Assembly: GCA_900772775.1 (NCBI GenBank) | Contig: CAAGRW010000096.1 | Location: 1 to 13,367, forward strand | Origin: Candidatus Rifleibacteriota bacterium | Lineage (GTDB): Bacteria > Vulcanimicrobiota > Xenobia > Xenobiales > Xenobiaceae | Length of the DNA: 13,367 nt | Direction: 5' to 3' | In this document: positions 1 through 8,398 of the stretch, in pieces | Numbering within the stretch: position 1 is the first letter of the stretch | Layout of the letters: the number at the start of each line of letters is the position of its first letter | Position numbers and translations under genes: made by a program | The notes under the pieces: generated by a model | Databases searched by the model: none | Told to the model about the DNA's origin: nothing | What the model saw: the letters and a program-made list of their open reading frames with translations, nothing else

Positions 1-2
1 AC

Positions 3-2177
3 ATTCTTTGGAAAGCCAATCCTTCTACAGTTTACACACTTAAGACCGGCGATTTCGAAGTCAAAGAAGAAGACGGCAACGTTTGGGGCATTTTGACCAG
101 CACTAACGGCAAAAAGTCTGTCTTCCGCATTAAATTTAATTGCGAAGATGGAGACGGCGGTCTGGACGGCATGAAAAACAGCACTCAAAAGATCGAATCT
201 CCTTATATTTCTACCAACAATTTAAGCAATAGCGTCCCTTGCTTTGCTTATCCAGCCGATGAAAACGGCGTAGTTAGGGGCAAAAGTTTTAGCGAAGGAA
301 ATAAAACAGTATTTAAGCCAGATACCGGCGTAACAGCTGTCACTATTCCCAAAGCCACTTGCAACTTAATTGTAGAAGGTTTTAGCGGCCCGGCTGTACG
401 CGAAGCTACTTTAAATAAACCTTTCGGTAAAGGTTCCGGCTATGCCAGTCAAGTGGTAGAGCTTTATATTGCCATCGATCCCAGCTCTTTAAATTCTGAC
501 GCCGTAGTCAGCGCTGCCGGTAATATAACTGCCGACGTAGCTCAGTTTGCCTTACGCGCCTCTGATGGCAGCGGTGCCCCCAACATGCGCTCTTTGGGCA
601 ACGTAGACTTAAATATAAGTCAAGGGGTAGGTATAAGTAGCGATACTACCGTTTATTATGGTGATCATTTCAATGTAAATGGCGCTAATAACGATCAAAT
701 AAAATCCCAGCAAAGCGATTCCGGCAAAAACTTTACAGCCATTACTTGGAACGACGTCCCCAAAGCCTCTGAAAATGATAATCCTATTACTCCCGGCACT
801 TATGTTTGGGTTCGCAACGGCAGTCAGAATGAATTGCGCCATTACGCTAACAAAATTTACTATTATGGCACGACACTTCCCGACTCCGGTTATGAAGTAA
901 TAAACAAAAGCAATGGCAAATTTTCCGTGGATAATGAAAACCTAACTATTATGTTTGACAAAAACTCCTACGTAGATGGCGACATACTAATTCGCTCTGA
1001 TATAAATGAGTACGGTACACGCCCTATTGTAGGTTTTGCCAACGAAAAGAAAGGCGATAACAAAACCACTATTTTAACTAGTACCGGCAACGTTATGATT
1101 TCCGGCGCTACTATCGGAAATGGTGCCATTACTGCAGCTGGCAATATCAGCATGCAAGGCCCCAGCATTTTGGAATCGGATCCCGGCGTGGGCGTATCCA
1201 TCTATGCTAAAGGCGACGTCAATTTAGAGACTATTTACAATACTACCGCCCATATGGAAGAAGTATTGCCAACCGAAAATAAAGACACAAAAAAGCCTTA
1301 TGACAACGTAACTGTCGATCCCAGCACAGGCTTAGTAGAAGACAAAGAAACTATTACTCAAGTTCCCACCGAAGGTGCCTTGGCAGAAGCGACTTCTAAT
1401 GCCGTAAGCGGCACCAGCGTCAAACTCCGTGAACCTTGTGATTATTGCCGTACTAACAACATGATTTATTGTTGCAACGGCCCTGATGAAAATGAATGGG
1501 GCTTTGTCAATACGACCAAAGCTAATGAATATTTGCGCAACGTCTATATCAACGGCTTTAACGATACTGACAACAATGGAGACGCCTTAAAACAATACAA
1601 ACATTTGGACACCAGTGTTACTTGGTGTGCTTGTTTATTTCATGACGGCAGAGAAATCATACCTCATCCCCAAGAGCACAAAGATAGCTGTGAATATTAC
1701 AGAGATGTAAAGAAAATTTATAAGCAAGCTCAAAAAGACGCTAAAGATAAGAAGAGCTCAACTGATGAAGACAACAACATGACTACAGTTAAAGATCCTG
1801 GTCTTAGCGAAAAGTTAGTTGCTTCCGATAAGCAAACTACCAACTACGAAAATTACAAAAAAGAGCAACTCACCGAATTGATAGGACGTTACAAAGGCAT
1901 AAACTACTCAGACCAGGAAATTGCTGGCGTAATTTATGCTTGTGGTAATATCAACGTCAATATTGGTAAAGACAGTCGCTTAAATTTGACCGGTTCTATG
2001 GTAGCTTACGGTAAAGATCCCCAAAAAGATGGCGAAGCTACCAAATCGGACGGTAAGGGCAACATTTATTACAAAGCTAAAAGTGTAGAAATGACTTTCG
2101 ATCCCAACTACATTAGCAAGCTTTTAGCCATGGCTGCTCAACGTAAGGTTCAAGTAAAAATGTTTGCCAATTATTAG
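3..2177 (+). CDS. Large repetitive pilus/surface-associated protein, 5' end outside window
   Basis: The reading frame is open from the left edge (first full codon at nt 3) to TAG at 2175-2177, so about 724 residues are visible and the N-terminus is missing. The TTG at nt 93 is in frame but there is no reason to start there, because clear coding continues upstream. The protein has spaced Gly-Asn-Ile/Val or Gly-Asp-Val units (near nt 519, 1086, 1140, 1212, 1944), the pattern of beta-helix-like repeats. Its C-terminus, with an IYACGNINV-type strand and a later FDPNYISKLL segment, resembles the ends of large PilX-like pilus-assembly proteins. A segment at nt 1437-1691 holds seven cysteines (CxxC, CC, CxC and a single C) plus several His, and is followed by a Lys-rich stretch. 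An extracellular or pilus-tip role is inferred. The missing prepilin N-terminus would decide it. An unrelated beta-helix surface protein is the alternative. Confidence 0.8.
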   Translation: MLWKANPSTVYTLKTGDFEVKEEDGNVWGILTSTNGKKSVFRIKFNCEDGDGGLDGMKNSTQKIESPYISTNNLSNSVPCFAYPADENGVVRGKSFSEGNKTVFKPDTGVTAVTIPKATCNLIVEGFSGPAVREATLNKPFGKGSGYASQVVELYIAIDPSSLNSDAVVSAAGNITADVAQFALRASDGSGAPNMRSLGNVDLNISQGVGISSDTTVYYGDHFNVNGANNDQIKSQQSDSGKNFTAITWNDVPKASENDNPITPGTYVWVRNGSQNELRHYANKIYYYGTTLPDSGYEVINKSNGKFSVDNENLTIMFDKNSYVDGDILIRSDINEYGTRPIVGFANEKKGDNKTTILTSTGNVMISGATIGNGAITAAGNISMQGPSILESDPGVGVSIYAKGDVNLETIYNTTAHMEEVLPTENKDTKKPYDNVTVDPSTGLVEDKETITQVPTEGALAEATSNAVSGTSVKLREPCDYCRTNNMIYCCNGPDENEWGFVNTTKANEYLRNVYINGFNDTDNNGDALKQYKHLDTSVTWCACLFHDGREIIPHPQEHKDSCEYYRDVKKIYKQAQKDAKDKKSSTDEDNNMTTVKDPGLSEKLVASDKQTTNYENYKKEQLTELIGRYKGINYSDQEIAGVIYACGNINVNIGKDSRLNLTGSMVAYGKDPQKDGEATKSDGKGNIYYKAKSVEMTFDPNYISKLLAMAAQRKVQVKMFANY

Positions 2178-2203
2178 ACATTTTTTAAGCGTCTAACCAT
2201 AAA

Positions 2204-2240
2204 GGCCGCGTTTCTTAAGGAAACGGCGGCTTTTGCTTTT
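2204..2240 (+). terminator. Intrinsic terminator of the surface-protein gene
   Basis: The left arm GCCGCGTTTC (2205-2214) pairs with GAAACGGCGGC (2220-2230) across a TTAAG loop, with one bulged G. T-runs follow (TTTT, GC, TTTT). It lies 27 nt after the stop codon of the surface-protein gene. The T-run ends just before the possible GTG codon at 2244, which argues against that GTG as the start of the next gene. Confidence 0.85.
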
Positions 2241-2267
2241 GAGGTGCAAATTTGCTTCAATAACAAT

Positions 2268-3107
2268 ATGTATAATAAAATTCGCATTTTGCAAGCCCAG
2301 ATGGAAACCACTCCTTTGGTTGATAAAGCCCTCTCCAAAGTTAAAGAAATTTGTTGTCTAGCTAGCAAACAACAAGTCAATCTTGTGTCCTTGCCGGAAA
2401 TGTTTTGCTGCCCTTATGAAAGTAAAAGTTTTCCTCTTTATGCTGAGCCAGAAGGAGGACAGATTTTTTCAGCTTGCGCTACCTTGGCCAAAACTTACAA
2501 ACTGTATCTAGCCGCAGGCTCCATGGCGGAAAGAGATGCTAAAGGTAATATTTACAATACTGCCTATGTTTTTAATCCTCAAGGTGAGCTTATTGCCAAG
2601 CACAGAAAGATGCACCTTTTCGATATAGAAATAAAAAACGGCCAATCTTTCAAAGAATCTGATACTTTGAGTCCAGGTCAAAACGTCACCGTATTCACTA
2701 CGGAATTTGCTCCAATAGGCTTATGTATTTGTTATGATTTTCGCTTTCCCGAGTTGGGCCGTCTTATGGCTTTACAGGGAGCACAAATAGTATTAGTGCC
2801 AGCCGCTTTCAATTTAACTACAGGCCCTTTACATTGGGAGCTCACTTTTAGAAGTCAAGCTGTATTTAATCAATTTTTTACTTTAGGTACGGCTCCAGCC
2901 CGCAACCTTTCAGCCTCCTATCATTCTTGGGGACACACTATTGCCGTCGATCCTTGGGGGCGAATTTTGGCAGAATTAGATGAAAAAGAGGCCATACAAA
3001 TAGTAGACTTGGATTTAAAGCAAATTGAGCAAGTTCGCCAGCAACTCCCATTATTGAAACACCGACGTACAGATCTTTATTCATTGACTTTACGCGATCA
3101 GAATTAA
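2268..3107 (+). CDS. Omega-amidase-like carbon-nitrogen hydrolase (NIT2/YafV type)
   Basis: This is a nitrilase-superfamily protein of 279 residues. Numbered from the ATG at 2268, the catalytic triad is visible: Glu44 in LPEMF, Lys114 in KHRKMHLFD and Cys155 in CICYDFRFPE. The C-terminal half has the NIT2-like blocks GPLHWEL, FRSQAVFNQ, WGHTIAVDPWG and RTDLY, with RQQLP just before the end. This points to omega-amidase, which hydrolyses 2-oxoglutaramate or 2-oxosuccinamate to the 2-oxoacid and ammonia, rather than to a true nitrilase. The protein is cytosolic and of normal family length. A GTG at 2244 would add 8 residues, but it abuts the preceding terminator and would push the first beta strand (IRILQAQ) away from the N-terminus. 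Neither start has a good Shine-Dalgarno. No aminotransferase partner is adjacent. Class assignment is firm; the exact substrate is not. Confidence 0.92.
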   Translation: MYNKIRILQAQMETTPLVDKALSKVKEICCLASKQQVNLVSLPEMFCCPYESKSFPLYAEPEGGQIFSACATLAKTYKLYLAAGSMAERDAKGNIYNTAYVFNPQGELIAKHRKMHLFDIEIKNGQSFKESDTLSPGQNVTVFTTEFAPIGLCICYDFRFPELGRLMALQGAQIVLVPAAFNLTTGPLHWELTFRSQAVFNQFFTLGTAPARNLSASYHSWGHTIAVDPWGRILAELDEKEAIQIVDLDLKQIEQVRQQLPLLKHRRTDLYSLTLRDQN

Positions 3108-3142
3108 CTGCCTTCACTGGTTGCTAAATTATGGCGTATCCT

Positions 3143-3256
3143 CTATTTTGCATAGTTTAAGCCAAGCCGACCAACTCCGAGGCTGCCTTGTCGGGCAGGT
3201 TTGCAGCTTGACAAGTGCGAATTTTGCTTCCTTTCACGCGGAGTGTTGCAAAATAG
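3143..3256. repeat. Nested inverted repeats in the gap before the peptide transporter
   Basis: The outer arms are CTATTTTGCA (3143-3152) and TGCAAAATAG (3247-3256), a perfect 10-bp match. Inside them lie ACTCCG (3174-3179) with CGGAGT (3239-3244), and CTTGTC (3187-3192) with GACAAG (3210-3215). All three pairs are concentric, so one RNA or cruciform could form all of them. No T-run follows, so this is not a plain terminator. It could be a structured 5' leader, a small RNA or an intergenic repeat element. I do not recognise a known riboswitch class. Confidence 0.5.
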
Positions 3257-3286
3257 GTTAGCTCGCAAAAAAACTATTGGATAGGA

Positions 3287-3320
3287 CTCTGCAAAATCGA
3301 TCATAAACGCAGAGAGGTGG
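3287..3320 (+). promoter_or_regulatory. Ribosome binding site with possible sequestering hairpin
   Basis: AGAGGTGG (3313-3320) contains GAGG at 3314-3317, exactly 8 nt before TTG 3326. This matches the spacing at other starts in the window and selects that TTG as the start. GCAGAG (3309-3314) overlaps the site's first bases and is complementary to CTCTGC (3287-3292), giving a 6-bp stem with a 16-nt AT-rich loop. The stem might restrict ribosome access, but it is short and regulation is only inferred. Confidence 0.5.
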
Positions 3321-3325
3321 ATCTA

Positions 3326-4924
3326 TTGTCCGAAGAAAAATCAACAAATGCGGCTGCTTCCTCCGCCGACTTGGCTAAGACGTCAGCGGAAACGGCAAAC
3401 GCAACAGCAAAAACTGAAGTAAAAAATTCTCAACAGCCCAAAGGTTTATATTGGCTATTCGGCGCCGAAGCTTGGGAACGTTTCAGCTACTATGGCATGC
3501 GCGCCATTTTAGTATTGTACTTGGTCAGTCAGTTGCAATACGACCGCAAAGACGCACTCGCCCTTTATGGTATCTATACAGGTTTAGTATACTTAACTCC
3601 ACTTATCGGCGGATATCTTTCCGACCGCTTCTTGGGAGCTCGTAAAGCCGTAATTATCGGTGGATGCACCATGGCTATAGGTGAGTTATTACTTTCTCAC
3701 CCTACATTTCTCTACCCAGCTCTCACACTTTTAATTTTAGGTAATGGCTTTTTTAAGCCAAATATTTCCAATATCGTTGGTGGACTCTACGAAGAGAACG
3801 ATCCTCGCCGCGATGGCGGTTTCACCATATTCTACATGGGTATCAATTTAGGTGCCTTTTTCTCACCGCTCATTTGCGGAAGCTTAGGTCAAACATTCGG
3901 TTGGTCTTGGGGCTTTATCGCTGCCGGTATAGGCATGATTATCGGCCAAATTATTTTCAACTTAGGCCAAAGTCGCTTTAACGGCGCCGGTATGCCTCCT
4001 GAATTTAAAGGGCCCATTGAAGATGCTCACCTTCATACCAAAGACTACTTCGAAGTAGTATATTGGATTTTAGGTATTATCGGTATTACTGCCGCAGCTT
4101 GTGCTCTCTGGCATTTCACTAAGACAGAATCTTTCAGCCTTACTTCTTCTCCTTTACCCGTAGCTGTCGGTATTGGCATTTTAGTAACTGTAGGTATCAG
4201 CTACTTGTTCACTCATCAGCACACTGATGATTCTAAAGAGCAAAAAGAAGAAAGCGACTCCAAACTCACTATAGAAGAGATACACAGATTATGCGTAATT
4301 GTTATCATTACCATGTTTGTGGCTTTCTTCTGGTTGGGATTCGAGCAAGCCGGCGGTACGCTTACTTTATTTGCTGAAGAACAAACTCAGCGAGTAGTAA
4401 ATTGCTTAGGCAAAGTATTTACTATCCCCGCCTCTTGGTTCCAGTCCATCAATCCCTTCATTATTTGCACTTTTGCTCCGCTCTTCTCTATGATGTGGTA
4501 TAAGTGGGATAATTCCAAATATGCAATTTCCATACCGGCCAAGATCGGTCTGGGCATGATCATTTTGGGTTTAGGCTTTATCGTAATGTTTATGGGCAGC
4601 AGCTTGGCCGCAGATGGCACTAAAGTAAGTCCTATGTGGCTGGTCAGCGTTTACTTCTTGCACACCATGGGTGAACTCTGCCTCTCCCCTGTAGGCTTAT
4701 CTATGGTATCCAAGCTTTCACCTCATCGTTTAATGTCCATTATGATGGGCTTCTGGTTCCTCTCTTCAGCAGCAGCCAACTACTTTGCCGGCATTCTGGA
4801 AGCGACTTTACATGCTTATCAAATTAACATGTGGTTCTTCCTCATTTGTTCTTCTATTGGCTCCGGCATTTTGGTGCTGATGTTAACTCCTCTCTTGAAA
4901 AAGTGGATGCATGGTAAAGTTTAG
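3326..4924 (+). CDS. POT-family proton-coupled oligopeptide transporter (DtpT-like)
   Basis: This inner-membrane symporter takes up di- and tripeptides with protons. The family proton-coupling motif ExxER is present as EAWERFSYYG (Glu48, Glu51, Arg52 from the TTG start). It is followed by GGYLSDRFLG, GNGFFKPNISN, the signature block FYMGINLGAFFSPL, FFWLGFEQAGGTLTLF, and the C-terminal GELCLSPVGLSMVSKLSPHR with MMGFWFLSSAAAN. Length (about 532 residues) and the many hydrophobic segments fit the 14-helix bacterial subgroup. The first 40 or so residues are a Ser/Ala/Thr/Lys-rich cytoplasmic extension with no recognised domain. The start is a choice between GTG 3317 and TTG 3326; the Shine-Dalgarno favours TTG, a difference of three codons. 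The gene stands alone, with structured sequence upstream and its own terminator downstream. Confidence 0.95.
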   Translation: MSEEKSTNAAASSADLAKTSAETANATAKTEVKNSQQPKGLYWLFGAEAWERFSYYGMRAILVLYLVSQLQYDRKDALALYGIYTGLVYLTPLIGGYLSDRFLGARKAVIIGGCTMAIGELLLSHPTFLYPALTLLILGNGFFKPNISNIVGGLYEENDPRRDGGFTIFYMGINLGAFFSPLICGSLGQTFGWSWGFIAAGIGMIIGQIIFNLGQSRFNGAGMPPEFKGPIEDAHLHTKDYFEVVYWILGIIGITAAACALWHFTKTESFSLTSSPLPVAVGIGILVTVGISYLFTHQHTDDSKEQKEESDSKLTIEEIHRLCVIVIITMFVAFFWLGFEQAGGTLTLFAEEQTQRVVNCLGKVFTIPASWFQSINPFIICTFAPLFSMMWYKWDNSKYAISIPAKIGLGMIILGLGFIVMFMGSSLAADGTKVSPMWLVSVYFLHTMGELCLSPVGLSMVSKLSPHRLMSIMMGFWFLSSAAANYFAGILEATLHAYQINMWFFLICSSIGSGILVLMLTPLLKKWMHGKV

Positions 4925-4960
4925 AGTTAAGCTCTAAGTTATTTGCTAGAAAACAAAAAT

Positions 4961-5003
4961 AAAAGACGGACTCTCTCTTAGGGAAAGTCCGTCTTTTATT
5001 TTT
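4961..5003. terminator. Bidirectional terminator between convergent transporter genes
   Basis: AAAAGACGGACT (4961-4972) and AGTCCGTCTTTT (4986-4997) form a perfect 12-bp stem. On the plus strand it runs into TTTTATTTTTT. On the minus strand the complement gives CTTTTATTTTTGTTT. It lies between the stops of the converging genes ending at 4924 (plus) and 5012 (minus), so it can serve both. Confidence 0.92.
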
Positions 5004-5011
5004 TCACTCAA

Positions 5012-6205
5012 TTAGGCAGCAACTTTTGTCTTTAATAAAGCACTATCGGTAGCACGCTTAGCTAACCAAGCAAACAAAGTAGAAATAAGCGCAGCTGCTA
5101 TAAAGACAATTGACACAGAATGAGTAATCTCACCTAAACCCACTAAAGGAGAAACTAGGCCTCCGACTATAAAACCTAAGGCTCCAAAAATTGCAGAACC
5201 AGCACCGGCATTGTCACGTACTTCATTCATAGCTAAAGCGGTAGCTGCTGTAAAGGTCATACCCATGGCAAAGCAAAGGGCTGTGACTATAATTTCATAA
5301 ATAATTAAGGAAGCACCCAAATTCAAAGCCAACGCACAAGCTACAGCCCCAAACAACATGCCTACACAACTATAAGAAATACATTTTTCTTGTTTTTCAA
5401 ATTTGGCAGACATGGCAGCTCCCATAGCTATAGCAATGGAATTGACGGCGAAATACAAACTAAAGACCAAAGCGCTTTTATGATGCAAATTTTGAATTAA
5501 AAACGGCGAGGAAGCAATATTACCAAAAAGGATTCCCTGTGCAGCAGCCATTTGCAAAACATAACTGATAAAGCGTTTTTTCTTTATAACTGTGCTGAAC
5601 ATTTTAAGAACAGACGACCATTTTTCTTTAGAGCGTCTGTTTTCCTCAAGAGTTTCTTTATAAAAAAAGCACATAAGACCTATAACCAGGCCCAAAACTA
5701 ATAAAATGGCAAAGATACCGCGCCACCCAATAAAATCACAGCAAACTCCGCCTATAATGGGAGCTGCCACAGGAGCAACGCCGTTAATGGCTCCAACAAT
5801 AGCCAAAGCTTTGGCCAAATCGCGACCAGAAAATTTATCGGCAGCAATAGAACGAGCTATAACAATACCACCAGCTCCAGCTATACCTTGCAAAAAGCGC
5901 ATTCCCAGAAAGAATTCAATATTAGGAGCGAAGATACAAGCCAAAGTAGAGACAACAAATACGGCCATAGAAATGAGCAAAGGGTGACGTCGACCTATTT
6001 TATCGCTTAAAGGGCCAAAGCCAAGTTGCCCGAGAGCCAACCCCAGCATAGAAAAAGTTAGTCCCAGCTGAACTTGAGACATGCCGGTTGAGAAATACTC
6101 GGTCATAGAAGGCAAAGTGGGCAAATACATATCTGTTACGAACGGCCCAAAGGCAGTTAATACGCCCATAAATAAGAGTAAAAAAGCTCTGGAATTCTCT
6201 TTCAT
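5012..6205 (-). CDS. Bcr/CflA-family multidrug exporter (MFS)
   Basis: This is a 12-helix major facilitator that exports drugs or small metabolites across the inner membrane by proton antiport. Numbered from ATG 6205 (397 residues, usual for the family), it shows DMYLPTLPSM in the first helix/loop typical of Bcr/CflA. Next come the MFS motif A region GPLSDKIGRRHPL and the helix-4 block RFLQGIAGAGGIVIARSIAAD. Similarity to Bcr does not fix the substrate. An upstream in-frame ATG at 6247 would add 14 residues (MVLLFFVNLRFFSC) but has no ribosome binding site. ATG 6205 has GAGG at 6218-6221, though at a long 12-nt spacing. The gene is separated from the upstream htpG by that gene's terminator, so it should have its own promoter. 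Confidence 0.93.
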   Translation of the reverse strand: MKENSRAFLLLFMGVLTAFGPFVTDMYLPTLPSMTEYFSTGMSQVQLGLTFSMLGLALGQLGFGPLSDKIGRRHPLLISMAVFVVSTLACIFAPNIEFFLGMRFLQGIAGAGGIVIARSIAADKFSGRDLAKALAIVGAINGVAPVAAPIIGGVCCDFIGWRGIFAILLVLGLVIGLMCFFYKETLEENRRSKEKWSSVLKMFSTVIKKKRFISYVLQMAAAQGILFGNIASSPFLIQNLHHKSALVFSLYFAVNSIAIAMGAAMSAKFEKQEKCISYSCVGMLFGAVACALALNLGASLIIYEIIVTALCFAMGMTFTAATALAMNEVRDNAGAGSAIFGALGFIVGGLVSPLVGLGEITHSVSIVFIAAALISTLFAWLAKRATDSALLKTKVAA

Positions 6206-6380
6206 ACAAGAAAAAAACCTCAAATTCACAAAAAAAAGCAAAACCATAAGGCTAAAACCAGCTTGGTCTTACGCCAAATAATTTTGCTGCGCAGCTGAAA
6301 AAATCATATAAAAGCTAAAACGGCTATTTTACTACCCTAATTTGAGTTTTATTCCTCCAAAGCTATAGCTAAAAAATACT
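6206..6380 (-). promoter_or_regulatory. Promoter/operator region of the Bcr/CflA exporter (tentative)
   Basis: The gap is AT-rich and contains the 10-bp palindrome GCTGCGCAGC (6286-6295), the small dyad ACCA-GCT-TGGT (6257-6267), and two copies of GCTAAAAC (6251-6258 and 6314-6321). AGCTATAGCT (6361-6370) is also palindromic. The best sigma-70-like match on the minus strand, TTGGCG with a 17-nt spacer to TAGCCT, is poor, so I do not place the promoter exactly. Exporter genes of this kind often have a local repressor, but none is encoded beside it here. Confidence 0.25.
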
Positions 6381-6428
6381 AAAAAATAAGCGGCGCACAA
6401 CTGTAAAATAACTGAGCGCCGCTTATTT
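6381..6428 (-). terminator. Intrinsic terminator of htpG
   Basis: AATAAGCGGCGC (6385-6396) and GCGCCGCTTATT (6416-6427) form a perfect 12-bp GC-rich stem around a 19-nt loop. On the minus strand the stem runs into TTATTTTTTAG. It begins 39 nt past the htpG stop. This makes htpG a separate transcript from the downstream exporter gene. Confidence 0.92.
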
Positions 6429-6466
6429 ATAGGGGTTGAATTGTAGAACAAAGCAACCCTAAAATG

Positions 6467-8398
6467 TTAATGTAAAGCTTTGCTAATGACTTTGCTTAAA
6501 GCAGCAGAGAAACCAGCCGGATCGGTAAGTTCGCCGCCTTCAGCCAAGACAGCCTGATCATAAATCAAATCTACGACAGATTTAAGATCTTCACTATCTC
6601 CATTTTGGCTATAAAGTTCGTGCAAACGCTTGATTATGGCATGTTCAGGGTTAATTTCCAAAACACGCTTTACAGCAGGGAAATTTTGCCCCATAGCTTT
6701 CATAATCTTTTCCATAGAGGGCGTAGGGTCGTTTTCATCGGAGACCAAGCAAGCAGGCGAATCGGTGAGTCGATTAGAGACGCGAACTTCTTTTACTTTG
6801 CTTTCCAAATCGCTGCCCATCCAAGCGGTCATAGAAGCCAAGTCTTTGCGCTGCGTTTCCAGCTTTTCTTCAGCAGCTTTCTTTTCAGCTTCATCACCCA
6901 ATTCAAGAGCGCCACGCAATACAGATTTAAACTTCTTGCCTTGGTATTCGCTAACCATCTCTACCCAAACAGAGTCGATAGGATCGCTCAAAATGAGCAC
7001 TTCAATACCTTTAGCTTTGAAAACTTCCATTTGAGGAGCTTTAGCTAAGCGCTCGCGGTTTTCTCCGGTAATATAATAGATGTTCTCCTGTCCCTCTTTC
7101 ATACGAGAAACATAATCTTTGAGAGTAGTCAACTCGGCAGAATGAGTAGAATCGGCCAACATGACATCCAAAATTCTCTCGCGATTGGCAGCATCGTTGT
7201 AAAGTCCCTCTTTAAGCACTTTACCAAATTCTTGCCAGAACTTACGATATTCTTCAGGTTTTTCTTCCAGCATATTTTTGAGTACGCTCAAAACCTTACG
7301 AACAATGCTCTTGTTAATGGCCTTAATTTGACGATCTTTTTGCAAAATTTCTCTGGAGACATTGAGAGAAAGATCGCTGGAATCGACTACACCGCGTAAG
7401 AAGCGAAGATAAGGTGGCAAGAGCTCTTCACAATCATCCATGATAAAGACGCGCTTTACATAGAGCTGTATGCCTCTCTTGCTTTCAGGCATATATAAAT
7501 CGAAAGGAGCTTTAGCTGGAATGAAGAGCAAAGCTTGGAATTCGAACGTACCTTCACCCTTCATGGTAATAACTTTTAAAGGATCTTGCCAATCGTGAGC
7601 TATGCGACGGTAGAAATCATTATATTCCTTGGGTTCGACTTCGTTTTCAGGACGCGCCCAAAGAGCCTTCATAGAGTTGAGAGTTTCTAACTCTTGCTTT
7701 TCAATGGTCTTAGGCTCTTCGCCCTCTTTCTCGGCAGGAACGGTTTCCCGTTTGGTAACCATCATCTCAATGGGATAGGAGATGAAATCTGAATAGCGCT
7801 TTACCAAATCGCGAATAACCCACTCTTGAGTATAATCCGCTAATTCATTTTCTTCATCAGCATCTTTCAGATACAAAGTAATAGCGGTACCTTGAGGGAG
7901 CGGCCCAGCTTCTTCAATGGTGTAAGAACCATCTCCAGCTGATTCCCAACGATAGCCTTCTTTTTCTCCAAGTTTACGAGTTTCGATAATTGCTTTTTTA
8001 GCAACCATAAACACAGAATAGAAACCAACACCAAATTGTCCAATCAATTCGGCAGCTTCTGATTTGTTTTCGGAAGCTTTTTGTAAAAATTCGGCAGTTC
8101 CGGAACGAGCGATCGTACCAATTAAGCCTTTAAGATCTTCGGCATTCATACCGATGCCGTTATCTATAACTTTCAAAGTGCGTTTTTCGGTATCGCGTTC
8201 AATAGTGATATGCAAATGAGAAAGATCTGCTTCCAACTCGGAATTTTTCAAAGCTTCTAAACGTAATTTATCTAAAGCGTCAGAGGCATTGGAGAGCAAC
8301 TCACGTAAAAATATTTCTTTATTAGAGTAAATAGAATTGATAACTAAGTTTAAGAGTTGGCGAGCTTGAGCTTGAAATTCATATGTTTGCGCGGCCAT
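6467..8398 (-). CDS. htpG: HSP90-family molecular chaperone HtpG
   Basis: Cytosolic ATP-dependent chaperone of 643 residues, close to the 624 of E. coli HtpG. The GHKL ATP-binding elements are intact. Glu33 and Asn37 lie in RELLSNASDALDKLR, Asp79 in VIDNGIGM, GTIARSGTAEFL follows, and the glycine-rich lid segment IGQFGVGFYSVFMV begins near residue 119. The middle domain has SKRGIQLYVKRVFIMDD and SSDLSLNVSREILQ, the latter carrying the conserved arginine expected to contact ATP. The C-terminal dimerisation domain ends in SALSKVISKALH, with no MEEVD tail, as in bacteria. The start is ATG 8398, which has GGAG 8 nt upstream and gives the family-typical N-terminus MAAQTYEFQAQ. The frame stays open 30 codons further upstream but lacks conserved sequence. 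The gene is monocistronic, with its own terminator. Confidence 0.98.
   Translation of the reverse strand: MAAQTYEFQAQARQLLNLVINSIYSNKEIFLRELLSNASDALDKLRLEALKNSELEADLSHLHITIERDTEKRTLKVIDNGIGMNAEDLKGLIGTIARSGTAEFLQKASENKSEAAELIGQFGVGFYSVFMVAKKAIIETRKLGEKEGYRWESAGDGSYTIEEAGPLPQGTAITLYLKDADEENELADYTQEWVIRDLVKRYSDFISYPIEMMVTKRETVPAEKEGEEPKTIEKQELETLNSMKALWARPENEVEPKEYNDFYRRIAHDWQDPLKVITMKGEGTFEFQALLFIPAKAPFDLYMPESKRGIQLYVKRVFIMDDCEELLPPYLRFLRGVVDSSDLSLNVSREILQKDRQIKAINKSIVRKVLSVLKNMLEEKPEEYRKFWQEFGKVLKEGLYNDAANRERILDVMLADSTHSAELTTLKDYVSRMKEGQENIYYITGENRERLAKAPQMEVFKAKGIEVLILSDPIDSVWVEMVSEYQGKKFKSVLRGALELGDEAEKKAAEEKLETQRKDLASMTAWMGSDLESKVKEVRVSNRLTDSPACLVSDENDPTPSMEKIMKAMGQNFPAVKRVLEINPEHAIIKRLHELYSQNGDSEDLKSVVDLIYDQAVLAEGGELTDPAGFSAALSKVISKALH

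Noticed and set aside
2271..2276. TATAAT that could be a -10 box
   Set aside because: It lies within the first codons of the omega-amidase gene, lacks a -35 at proper spacing, and would put the start of transcription after the gene's start codon.
3208..3213. Perfect TTGACA upstream of the peptide transporter
   Set aside because: The hexamers 16-18 nt downstream (CTTTCA and neighbours) do not resemble a -10, and the site overlaps an inverted-repeat arm.
6605..7048. Long open frames on the plus strand opposite htpG
   Set aside because: They lie entirely antisense to conserved htpG codons, have no plausible ribosome site and show no recognisable protein features.
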